Shown: piece by piece, positions 26,599 through 34,273 of the stretch
Layout: every line of letters starts with the position of its first letter
Position numbering within the stretch: the stretch's first letter is position 1
NCBI RefSeq assembly: GCF_000504245.1
Contig: NZ_KI632509.1
Span: forward strand, 2,335,651-2,399,650
Direction of reading: 5' to 3'
DNA length: 64,000 nt
Origin: Haloechinothrix halophila YIM 93223
Lineage (GTDB): Bacteria; Actinomycetota; Actinomycetes; Mycobacteriales; Pseudonocardiaceae
The notes under the pieces: generated by a model
Seen by the model: the letters and a program-made list of their open reading frames with translations, nothing else
Database searches by the model: none
What the model was told of the DNA's origin: nothing
Position numbers and translations under genes: made by a program

Positions 26599-26808
26599 TC
26601 AGGGCTGTCGCTCCGGCTGCCGGCTCTCGTACTTCTGCGCGAACGGAACCTTCTCGCCGATCTTGGCCCTGGCGACGCCTGCCGCACCTTGTACGGCTGG
26701 GTGGTCGGCCACCTTGCGGTAGGTGCGCACGATCTGCTCGTAACGGCTGCGCCCCGCACGTGACCCGAGCACATACCCGACCGCCGCGCCTAGCAGGAAC
26801 TTCACCAT
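26599..26808 (-). CDS. small YtxH-like membrane-associated protein
   Basis: A 69-residue protein starting with a short hydrophobic, glycine-rich segment (VKFLLGAAVGYVLGSRAG) followed by a basic helix. The pattern is that of YtxH-like or general stress small proteins common in actinobacteria. The ATG at 26808 is preceded by GAGGAGGG; an in-frame upstream extension lacks such a site. Confidence 0.75.
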   Translation of the reverse strand: MVKFLLGAAVGYVLGSRAGRSRYEQIVRTYRKVADHPAVQGAAGVARAKIGEKVPFAQKYESRQPERQP

Positions 26809-26998
26809 GCCACCCTCCTCGTCGTTGACCTGGGGCTGCCTATTGTCCCCCACAACAGCCGCCGTGTCCCGGCGGCCGGGCGTGGGGCATGTTGCGCGGT
26901 GCGCCCGACCGGTCGCCGGGAGTAGGGAGGGCCCCGTGCGGGCGGAGATGATGATGTATGTATAGTCAGTATCCGCAGCGCGCGGCGCGGCAACGCAG

Positions 26999-27071
<73 letters not shown>

Positions 27072-27075
27072 CACC

Positions 27076-27098
27076 AGCCCAGGTCAAGCACCTGGGCT
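27076..27098 (+). terminator. intrinsic terminator after tRNA-Asn
   Basis: AGCCCAGGT and ACCTGGGCT form a perfect 9-bp stem with a 5-base loop, followed by a short T-run. Confidence 0.9.
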
Positions 27099-27334
27099 TT
27101 TCGTGTATCCGGGGTCCGACACGGCGAATCCGTTAGAAACCCTCCGTTCTCAGCCGTTCGCAGCATCACCACGATCATCCCGGCTTGTTGCCCGGTGCGA
27201 TGAGTTCCACGACGGAATCATCGTTCGCCGACATACCGGACGTGACTGCGTATCCTCGCGAAGCAGGTACGTGAGCCGTTCGTTAGTCGGCAGGGCGCTG
27301 GCACCGGAGGTTGCCGGATGGGGGAACACGACAG

Positions 27335-27679
27335 ATGAGTACTGCAGATCCGTCCACGTCGCGGGAACGGCGCCGCCGACCGTTTCTTGGATTGAGTGTC
27401 GGCATCGTGGTCGCTGGTGTGGTGGCGTATCCGGTGTTCGCAACCGGACTGTTCGCCCTCATCAGCTTCTCTGGGTGCTTTATCGGTCCGTGTATTGAGC
27501 CGGACCCAGATCCTTGGACCGGTACGCTATGGGGGATCGTGACCGTAGTTCTGGTTGCGCTACCGTTCACCGTTGGTGTCGCCACGGCAGGGGCCAGCCT
27601 GCGAGCGACCGCAATTGTGACGCTGTTGACGGCCGGGACTGCGACGGCGTTGATCGCCCTGAGCGTCCTGCAACCGTGA
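27335..27679 (+). CDS. small integral membrane protein, unknown function
   Basis: A 114-residue protein with three hydrophobic segments (about residues 20-45, 65-85 and 88-112) and a loop between the first two that carries two Cys (CFIGPC) and PDPDP. I do not recognise a family. The ATG at 27335 follows a GGGGA-type site. The 260 bp between the tRNA terminator and this gene show no other feature. Confidence 0.6.
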   Translation: MSTADPSTSRERRRRPFLGLSVGIVVAGVVAYPVFATGLFALISFSGCFIGPCIEPDPDPWTGTLWGIVTVVLVALPFTVGVATAGASLRATAIVTLLTAGTATALIALSVLQP

Positions 27680-27790
27680 TGCCGCGGCACCAGAACCGCT
27701 GTTTCCTCGGATTTGAGGTATGCGCGACAAGCACGCACGCCGTCGACCCCTTAGAGTTGCGGCAACATCGCGATTCTGAGGGGTGACGAC

Positions 27791-28153
27791 GTGAAGTACA
27801 TGCTGCTGGTCCACAGCGCGCTGTCGGACTTCGAGACCCGCGACATCAAGCCGGAGGACATGCAGGAGACGTTCGACTTCATGATGCAGTTGAACACCGA
27901 GCTGCAGGAGTCCGGCGAGCTCCTTGATGCCGCGGGCCTCGCCGATCCGAGGCAAACTGTCACGGTGCGCAAGCGCGGCGGTGCGGCCGTGTCGACGGAT
28001 GGGCCGTTCGCCGAGGCGAAGGAAGTGCTCGGCGGGTACTGGGTGCTCGACTGTGCGGACAAGGACCGTGCACTGGAGATCGCGCAGCGGATCGTCGAGT
28101 TCGACGGTCCGATGAGCCCCGACACCATCGAAGTCCGGGAAGCAATGAGCTGA
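27791..28153 (+). CDS. YciI/DGPF-domain protein 1
   Basis: A 120-residue ferredoxin-like-fold protein starting KYMLLVHS and containing the DGPF motif as TDGPFAEAKEVLGGYW. DGPF proteins are the standard genomic partners of ECF42 sigma factors, such as the one encoded 470 bp downstream. Their biochemical role is not settled. Confidence 0.9.
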   Translation: MKYMLLVHSALSDFETRDIKPEDMQETFDFMMQLNTELQESGELLDAAGLADPRQTVTVRKRGGAAVSTDGPFAEAKEVLGGYWVLDCADKDRALEIAQRIVEFDGPMSPDTIEVREAMS

Positions 28154-28157
28154 GGCA

Positions 28158-28187
28158 TGTCGAAGCGCGGTCGTTGGCTCCGACGTC
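28158..28187 (+). promoter_or_regulatory. candidate ECF42-type promoter between the DGPF genes
   Basis: TGTCGA (28158-28163), 17 bases, then CGACGTC (28181-28187). The ECF42 target motif has been described as TGTCGA at -35 with CG(A/T)C at -10. It would drive the second DGPF gene and the sigma gene. Confidence 0.45.
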
Positions 28188-28241
28188 TCTGGTGATCGCA
28201 TCCGCACGGGATGCCACTGAGACGAGATGGAGCGAATGGAC

Positions 28242-28625
28242 ATGCGATACATGCTGCTGGTCAAGACCCCACCTTCGGCATGGGAAGGTTGGGAGACACT
28301 GGTCGACGGCTTCGAGCGGACGATCGAGTTCATGGACAAGCTCAACGCCGAACTGGCCGAGACGGGCGAACTCATCGATGTTGCGGGTCTGGCAGACCCC
28401 ACATTGGCGAGGACACTGCGCAAGCAGGATGACATGGTCGTCATCACGGATGGGCCGAGTGTCGATGGCTCCGATGTGATCGGGGGCTACTGGGTGGTTG
28501 ACTGTGACAACTTCGACAGGGCATCCGAGATCGCGGCGCGAGTCGTCGGATTCGACGGCGTGAACAGCCCAGACGCCATCGAAGTTCGGCCCATCATGGA
28601 TGCCAACAGCGGCCAGGAGATGTGA
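28242..28625 (+). CDS. YciI/DGPF-domain protein 2
   Basis: A 127-residue homologue of the preceding protein: starts RYMLLVKT, with ITDGPSVDGSDVIGGYW in place of the DGPF motif (the Phe is replaced by Ser). The ATG at 28242 aligns with the start of its paralogue and has GGAG 9 bases upstream; earlier in-frame ATGs at 28227 and 28236 are less likely. Its stop overlaps the sigma factor start by 4 bp. Confidence 0.87.
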   Translation: MRYMLLVKTPPSAWEGWETLVDGFERTIEFMDKLNAELAETGELIDVAGLADPTLARTLRKQDDMVVITDGPSVDGSDVIGGYWVVDCDNFDRASEIAARVVGFDGVNSPDAIEVRPIMDANSGQEM

Positions 28626-29866
28626 GAGACGTGCGGATCGACCAAGGCGTCGAGGACCTGTTGCGTGACCTCGCGCCGCAGGTTCTCGGCGCATTGGTGC
28701 GCCGGTTCGGCCACTTCGACGCGGCCGAGGACGCTGTGCAGGAGGCGTTGCTCGCCGCGGCCACGCAGTGGGCCGAGGACGGTGTCCCGGATAACCCGAA
28801 GGGCTGGCTCATCCGGGTGGGCTACCGGCGGATGACTGACCAGCTCCGGAGCGACCAGTCGCGTCGGGAGCGGGAGGATGCGCAGGCCGCACGGGCGCCG
28901 CGCGATGCGTTCGTGGCTCCGCCGCCCGATGCGAGCGCCGATTCCGACGACACGCTGATCCTGCTGTTCTTGTGCTGCCATCCGTCGCTGACGGCGTCGT
29001 CGCAGATCGCGCTGACCCTGCGCGCCGTCGGTGGTTTGACCACTGAGGAGATCGCGAAGGCCTTCTTGGTGCCCGACTCGACGATGGGCCAGCGCATCAG
29101 CAGGGCCAAGCAGCGCATCGCTTCGTCCGGGGTGCCGTTCCGGATGCCACCCTCTGACGAGCGGGACGACCGGCTCGACGCGGTGCTGCATGTGCTGTAC
29201 CTGATCTTCAACGAGGGCTACACCGCCACTTCCGGTGCGGCGCTGGATCGCGTTGAGCTGTCCAGTGAGGCGATCCGGCTGACGCGCGTGGTGCACCGGC
29301 TGTTGCCTGACGACGCCGAGGTCGCCGGGTTGCTGGCGTTGATGCTGCTCATCAACGCCCGCCGTGAGGCCCGCACCGGGCCGGACGGCGAACTCATCCC
29401 GCTCGCCGAGCAGAACCGCAGCCGGTGGGATCTGCACGCCATCGCCGAAGGCTCGAAGCTTGTTGAGGACGCGATGTCACGCGGCGACCTCGGGCCATAC
29501 CAGCTGCAAGCGGCGATCGCCGCGCTGCACGACGAAGCCGCAAGCCACGACGAGACGGACTGGCCGCAGATCCTCGCGCTCTACGGCGTGCTCGCGCAGA
29601 TGTCGGACAACCCGATGGTCACGTTGAACCGGGCGGTGGCCGCCGCGATGGTGCACGGCCCTGAGGCGGGATTGCGGCTGCTCGAGTCGTTGGACGACGA
29701 CAGCAGGCTGGCCCAGCATCACCGGCTGGACGCGGTGCGCGCGCACCTGTACGAGATGGCCGGTGACACGGACACGGCGATCAAGCACTACCGACAGGCC
29801 GCCCGTCGGACGACGAGTATCCCCGAGCAGCGGTATTTGGAGTCCAAATCCGCCCGGTTGGCGTGA
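28622..29866 (+). CDS. ECF42-group RNA polymerase sigma factor with C-terminal TPR-like extension
   Basis: A 414-residue sigma factor. Region 2 (about residues 10-75, AAEDAVQEALLAA) and region 4 (about 115-165, TTEEIAKAFLVPDSTMGQRISRAKQRI) are followed by a 240-residue helical extension (LIFNEGYTATSG, then paired helices ending HYRQAARRTT) typical of ECF42/SigC-like proteins. In that group the extension is needed for activity and no anti-sigma factor is used. It ends the DGPF operon. Confidence 0.92.
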   Translation: MRDVRIDQGVEDLLRDLAPQVLGALVRRFGHFDAAEDAVQEALLAAATQWAEDGVPDNPKGWLIRVGYRRMTDQLRSDQSRREREDAQAARAPRDAFVAPPPDASADSDDTLILLFLCCHPSLTASSQIALTLRAVGGLTTEEIAKAFLVPDSTMGQRISRAKQRIASSGVPFRMPPSDERDDRLDAVLHVLYLIFNEGYTATSGAALDRVELSSEAIRLTRVVHRLLPDDAEVAGLLALMLLINARREARTGPDGELIPLAEQNRSRWDLHAIAEGSKLVEDAMSRGDLGPYQLQAAIAALHDEAASHDETDWPQILALYGVLAQMSDNPMVTLNRAVAAAMVHGPEAGLRLLESLDDDSRLAQHHRLDAVRAHLYEMAGDTDTAIKHYRQAARRTTSIPEQRYLESKSARLA

Positions 29867-30711
29867 CTCTGACCTCTCAGCCACTTGGTGAACATGCTGT
29901 TCGCAGGGAACCTTGAATCCTTGTCGTCCCTCGCTCCGTTGTCGGCACGCGAACTTACGACCAGCTCGCGGCGCGGTAACGAGTCGACATCAGCCGGTGC
30001 GGAAGCGTGACGACTGACGCGCGCCGCGCGATTTAACGAATACGGCACAGGAGTGCTGTATCGGATTCTTAGGGGGATCGTGCTGTATGGCAGCTCTGTT
30101 CGGATTCTTTCTGCTCGGGACGATCCTCGTCGTGATCTTGGCGTTCGTCAGGGACAGCCCGGTGCGTCAGTGGTACGCCGGTCGTCAGCACCCTGGCCGA
30201 ACGGTTGGTCTGGCCATTGTTGGGTGGGTACTCGTCGCCGCTGTTCTGGCCTCGGAAGCGTCGGAGGAAACATCTGGTAGCCCGACCGCGAGCACGTCCA
30301 CACACTCCGAGACGACGACACCACAAGCCACGAAGTCCGAGAAAGAGCAGAAGGAGAACGCGCGGCCGGCCGGTGCACCAGCCAAGGCTCCGGCGGACGT
30401 GCAGAAGGCAAAGGTACGTCGCATTGTCGATGGGGACACGCTAGAACTTGTCGCAACAAGCCGACAGGGCCCGCTACCCAGCAATTCCCAGGTCGATGTC
30501 CAGTTGCTTGAGATCGATACACCGGAAACGAAGCACCGAAGCAAGCCGGTGCAATGCTACGGCCCCAAGGCGACCGCTCACGTGAAGAATCTAGTGCGGC
30601 CGGGCAGCACTGTTTGGGTGCAGCGTGACGAGGAATTGCGCGACCAGTACGGGCATTACCTCCTGTATCTCTGGAACGACAACGGTGTCTTCGTCAACCT
30701 CAATATGGTGG

Positions 30712-31785
30712 CTAGTGTCGCGTGTTTGAAGTCGTTTGACGATTTGCTTTCTTCAGGATCTGGTCTGGAGTTTTGGTCCAGATGAAGGGGTGGCAGCGGT
30801 CGTTCCAGCCGGTGATGAAGGCGCGGATTTTGGTGTTGAGGTCGCGCACGGAGCGGAAGCTGCCGCGGTGGATGGCTTGGCGTTCGATGATGCCGAACCA
30901 CACCTCGACCAGGTTGAGCCACGACCCGGAGGTCGGGGTGAAGTGCACGTGGATCCGTGGGTTGGCCGCCAGCCAGTCGCGGACCTCGACGCGCTTGTGG
31001 GTGGCGTAGTTGTCCATCACCAGATGCAGTTCACGATCGGGATAGGCCTTGGCGACCTGCTTGAGGAAGGCGAGGAACTCCTGATGCCGGTGCCTTGGTT
31101 TGCAGGCCGCGGTCACCGTGCCGGTGGCGATCTCCAACGCGGCGAACAGCGTGGTGGTGCCGTGGCGGACGTAGTCGTGGGTCCGCCGCTCGGGACGTCC
31201 GGGCTGCATCGGCAGCATCGGCTGAGTCCGATCCAGCGCCTGGACCTGCGACTTCTCATCGACGCAGAGCACGATCGCGTTCTCCGGAGGCGCCAGATAC
31301 AGCCCCACCACATCGGTGACCTTGGCGACCAGCTCCGGGTCGGTGGAGAACTTGAACGTCCCGGCCCGCCAGGGCTGCACGCCGTACGCGCGCCACGCCC
31401 GGGCCACCGTGCCGTTGCTGATTCCCAGCCGGGCAGCCAACAGCCGACTCGACCAGTGCGTCACCCCGAGCTTCTTCGGTGGCGGCTTCAACGTCGCCGC
31501 CACGACTTGGCGATGATCTATCGCCCGCGGCCGACCCGAGCGCGGCTCATCGTGCAAACCGTCGATACCCAAACTCTCGTAGCGTTCCCGCCAACTGATC
31601 ACCGTCGGCCGCGACACCCCCACCCGCTCGGCGATCGCCGTATTCGACACCCCCTCGGCGGCCAGCAACACGATCCGAGCCCGCTGCACCAGCCCAGCAC
31701 GCACCGATGAACTCCGCGTCAACGACACCAGCCGCTCACGATCACCATCACGCAACACCAGAGCAGCCGCAGCACGATTCGCCAT
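30712..31785 (-). CDS. IS630-family DDE transposase
   Basis: A 357-residue transposase with an N-terminal helix-turn-helix (NTAIAERVGVSRPTVISWRER), a second winged-helix part and a DDE domain with CVDEKSQVQALDR (first Asp), LVMDNYATHK (second Asp) and GSWLNLVEVWF (Glu). All catalytic residues are present. The stop codon TAG is supplied by the target: its TA is the duplicated target and its G is host DNA. A GTG five codons upstream (31800) could be the start instead. Confidence 0.94.
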   Translation of the reverse strand: MANRAAAALVLRDGDRERLVSLTRSSSVRAGLVQRARIVLLAAEGVSNTAIAERVGVSRPTVISWRERYESLGIDGLHDEPRSGRPRAIDHRQVVAATLKPPPKKLGVTHWSSRLLAARLGISNGTVARAWRAYGVQPWRAGTFKFSTDPELVAKVTDVVGLYLAPPENAIVLCVDEKSQVQALDRTQPMLPMQPGRPERRTHDYVRHGTTTLFAALEIATGTVTAACKPRHRHQEFLAFLKQVAKAYPDRELHLVMDNYATHKRVEVRDWLAANPRIHVHFTPTSGSWLNLVEVWFGIIERQAIHRGSFRSVRDLNTKIRAFITGWNDRCHPFIWTKTPDQILKKANRQTTSNTRH

Positions 31786-31836
31786 GCCGCATTCTGACAC
31801 TCACCGAACCGTCAAACCACTATCGACACGCGACAC
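30715..31836 (-). mobile_element. IS630-family insertion sequence, 1122 bp
   Basis: The ends are imperfect inverted repeats starting GTGTCGCGTGT; 22 of the first 27 positions match. The element is flanked by TA duplications (30713-30714 and 31837-31838), each inside CTAG, as expected for IS630 target choice. It carries one transposase gene on the minus strand and looks complete. Confidence 0.93.
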
Positions 31837-32194
31837 TAGCGGTCACGCGAAGGCAGTGCTGAACCAGCCAAACGATCTCCACTGGAAACAAATCAAGGCT
31901 GCTGGCCGAAAGGCGAAATCACGCGAAGCCGGTCTGTGGGGCGCATGCTCGCACTTCGGAGCGCGGAAGTACACGCCAAAGCCGGAACCTGAGCCGCAGC
32001 CCGAACCGCAACCGCAGCCTGCACCTAAACCCCAACCAGGTCCGGGAGTGGTGAGTTACCCCTACCCGCCGGACAAGGACTGCGGCGAGATCTCGGAGCG
32101 CAACTTCCGCGTCCAGGAAGGCGATCCGCACCGGTTCGATGCCGACGGCGATGGCATAGGTTGTGAAAGTTAGGGGCGATCCTTGCGACGCGGT

Positions 32195-33019
32195 TCAAGT
32201 GATCCGATGGTCGGGGAGTAGACCTTCTGCGGTGCGGGTTGCCTCGCCATCCACAGTGATCGGCGTGAGGACGTGATCGGCGTCGTACGCGGCGAGGACT
32301 GCCGTTTCCAGCAGGTCGAGCGACACATCGGGTGCCTCATCGCGGATCGAGCCGACTGAGGCGATGTCGAACGGCAGATCGAGTGCTCGGTACACGCCGG
32401 AGAGCACCGCGCGGAGCACTTCAGCGTCGTCGTGGATCGCCACCGCGCTGAACAACCACGCACCTTTGATGACGCGCTGCGCGGTTCCGACCAGCTTCAC
32501 CGAGCCCCGGGCGTTCACGCTGTACGCGCCAGGGCAGTACTCGCCCGGCACCTCCCCAACCCGGGCGTCGATCCCGAACTCGGACAGCACTTGCGCCCAC
32601 AGCTTGCCGTAGGTGGCGAACCGCTCGTCCATGCCGCCGAGTGTCTCGGCGTGCGGGTGAATGTGGTCGAGCACCAGCGAGTGCTCCGTGTAGGCGACGG
32701 CGCGCCCGCCTTGCGGTCGCACCACTGGGGTAAACCCGGCCGCGCGGGCGGCGTCCACGGCGGCGGGAAAGCCCGGTCGCCGGGTGTCCCGCCTGCCGAA
32801 CGCCACCACTCGGGACTGCGGCCGGTACGCCCGCAGCACCGCACCAGGGATCTCGGCGTCGAGAGTGGGGGACACAGCGTCGAGCGTGGGGGACACGGCG
32901 CTGGGTTCGGGGGACACGGTGCCCGAGGAAGTGGCGCCGACTCGCCGCAAGAGCGCGTGCGTCACGGCGACATCCCATGCCGGGTCCTTCACACCAAACG
33001 CGCCACGCAGCAGATCCAC
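32195..33019 (-). CDS. lipoate-protein ligase A / octanoyltransferase family protein
   Basis: A 274-residue BPL/LplA/LipM-fold protein. Family motifs are RPQGGRAVAY (about residues 100-109), GEYCPGAYSVN with a possible catalytic Cys, and KLVGTAQRV with the conserved Lys. It would attach octanoate or lipoate to target domains. Residues about 34-54 are a 7-residue repeat (AVSPTLD) produced by three copies of the dispersed 21-bp repeat, inserted in frame in a loop. The GTG start is probable. It converges on the thermonuclease remnant. Confidence 0.87.
   Translation of the reverse strand: MDLLRGAFGVKDPAWDVAVTHALLRRVGATSSGTVSPEPSAVSPTLDAVSPTLDAEIPGAVLRAYRPQSRVVAFGRRDTRRPGFPAAVDAARAAGFTPVVRPQGGRAVAYTEHSLVLDHIHPHAETLGGMDERFATYGKLWAQVLSEFGIDARVGEVPGEYCPGAYSVNARGSVKLVGTAQRVIKGAWLFSAVAIHDDAEVLRAVLSGVYRALDLPFDIASVGSIRDEAPDVSLDLLETAVLAAYDADHVLTPITVDGEATRTAEGLLPDHRIT
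32855..32917. repeat. three 21-bp repeats inside the lipoate-ligase-like gene, locus 3
   Basis: Units at 32855-32875, 32876-32896 and 32897-32917, plus-strand form GGCGTCGAGAGTGGGGGACAC with small changes. They match the inverted form of the array at 19.6 kb and the array at 54.0 kb. The 21-bp length keeps the reading frame. Confidence 0.85.
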
Positions 33020-33029
33020 GCGAGCAAGA

Positions 33030-34244
33030 CTACGACGCCGGCACCCGCCGGTCCCGCGTTACCCAGACCGTCGCGCCCCACGCCAACACCGCCACACCGG
33101 CCAGCGCCGCGATCAGCACCTGCTGGCCAGCCTGCGTCACCAGGGCCGCTGCCGCGACCGGACCGGCCAGACCCGCGACACCCCAGCCGCTGAAGACCAT
33201 GCCGTAGCTGGTGCCGAACCGCGCGGCGGGCACGGTGTCGGCGGTGGCTACCGGGGTGAGCACAGACAATGCGCCGTACTGCGCGCCGAGCGCGAACAGT
33301 GCGGACAGCGCCAGTGCGGGCACGTCCTGCGGGACCAGTGCTATCAGGGCCGCCAGCAGCAGGAACGCCGTGCCGTGCAGCGTGGCCGGGTAGCCCGCGA
33401 TGTCGGCCAGCGGCCCTGCCGCCAGCCGTCCCAGCACGTTGCCCGCGTTGAGCAGCGCGACGGCGGCGACCACGAGCGCGGGGTCGCCCGCGAACGCTCC
33501 CGCGTGGGCGAACGCCACCAGCGCGGGGAGGCTGCCCAGTGAGAACAACACCCACAGCGCCAGTACCGCGCGGCGTGGGACGGCGGCGGCAACTCCGGGG
33601 TCACTCGGCACGCCACGAGTGGCGCGAGCAGTCGAATCCGACGTGCCACCACCCGTGGCGGTCGGGTCCGTGGCGGTAGCCGCCGCGCCCGCACCCGGCA
33701 GCAGCGCGGCCGATCCCAGCAGCGCTAGACCCAGCAGCCCGGCGAGCACGAGGAACGTCCCGGCACGCCCGGCCGCAGCTAGCAGCCACGCGGCGATCGG
33801 AGCCAGAATCACAGCGCCCGCCGCGTAGGCGCTCACCACGAGCGCCACCGCCCGCCCGCGTCGTCCATGGCCGCCAGCGCCTGCAGGTCCACCCGGGTCA
33901 TCCACCGTGCCCGCTACGCGCACCGCCGTGCCGTAGCCGACTCCGGTCGTCAACCCGAGCACCACCCCGAACCCGATCAGCAGCACCGGAACTGACGATG
34001 CCACCGCGCACAGCATCAGTCCGGCCACCACCCCGGCGGCAGTGACCACCGCGAGCACTCGGGGCGCTACGGCGTCGGCCAGCCTGCCGCCGAGCAGCAC
34101 GCCGGTGGTGAACAGCGCGAGCCCGACCGCGAACACGACGCTCAGCGACGGCTCAGCCACCGCGAGTTCGGCGGCCAGTGTCTCGGTGAACGTCGACCAG
34201 ATGAACAGCGGACTGACCGCGACGTCGAGCAGGGCCGCGCCCAT
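33030..34244 (-). CDS. MFS transporter
   Basis: A 404-residue major facilitator with about 12 hydrophobic segments, from LLDVAVSPLFIWSTFTETLA to the final VLIAALAGVAVLAWGATVW. The loop after segment 2 reads GGRLADAVAPR, a form of the MFS A-motif, and the central cytoplasmic loop (about residues 205-240) is Ala/Thr-rich. The arrangement resembles OFA-type (oxalate/formate) antiporters. The ATG at 34244 is chosen because sequence upstream is out of character. It follows the symporter gene by 29 bp, so it may be in that operon; the substrate is unknown. Confidence 0.87.
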   Translation of the reverse strand: MGAALLDVAVSPLFIWSTFTETLAAELAVAEPSLSVVFAVGLALFTTGVLLGGRLADAVAPRVLAVVTAAGVVAGLMLCAVASSVPVLLIGFGVVLGLTTGVGYGTAVRVAGTVDDPGGPAGAGGHGRRGRAVALVVSAYAAGAVILAPIAAWLLAAAGRAGTFLVLAGLLGLALLGSAALLPGAGAAATATDPTATGGGTSDSTARATRGVPSDPGVAAAVPRRAVLALWVLFSLGSLPALVAFAHAGAFAGDPALVVAAVALLNAGNVLGRLAAGPLADIAGYPATLHGTAFLLLAALIALVPQDVPALALSALFALGAQYGALSVLTPVATADTVPAARFGTSYGMVFSGWGVAGLAGPVAAAALVTQAGQQVLIAALAGVAVLAWGATVWVTRDRRVPAS

Positions 34245-34273
34245 CAGGACGCGGCCCCGCTGACTGAGTCGAC

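Larger units (their letters stand above)
30087..32173 (+). pseudogene. membrane-anchored thermonuclease (SNase) gene split by an IS630 element
   Basis: The 5' part (30087-30714) and 3' part (31839-32173) form one open frame if the element and one TA are removed; the joined protein would be 320 residues. It has two N-terminal hydrophobic segments (about residues 1-20 and 40-57), a Thr/Glu/Lys-rich linker, an SNase domain (RRIVDGDTLELV, EIDTPETKH, YLLYLWNDNGVFVNLNMVASGHAK) and, after a Pro-Glu-Gln repeat, an Excalibur calcium-binding motif DADGDGIGCE at the end. As it stands the first part reads into the element and stops at 30785 (232 residues), losing the end of the nuclease domain. Both halves look undamaged, which suggests a recent insertion. 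Confidence 0.9.

Noticed and set aside
27741..27776. CGTCGA ... CGATTC upstream of the first DGPF gene as an ECF42 promoter.
   Set aside because: The -35 has a mismatch and the spacing is 24 bases, too long for an ECF promoter.
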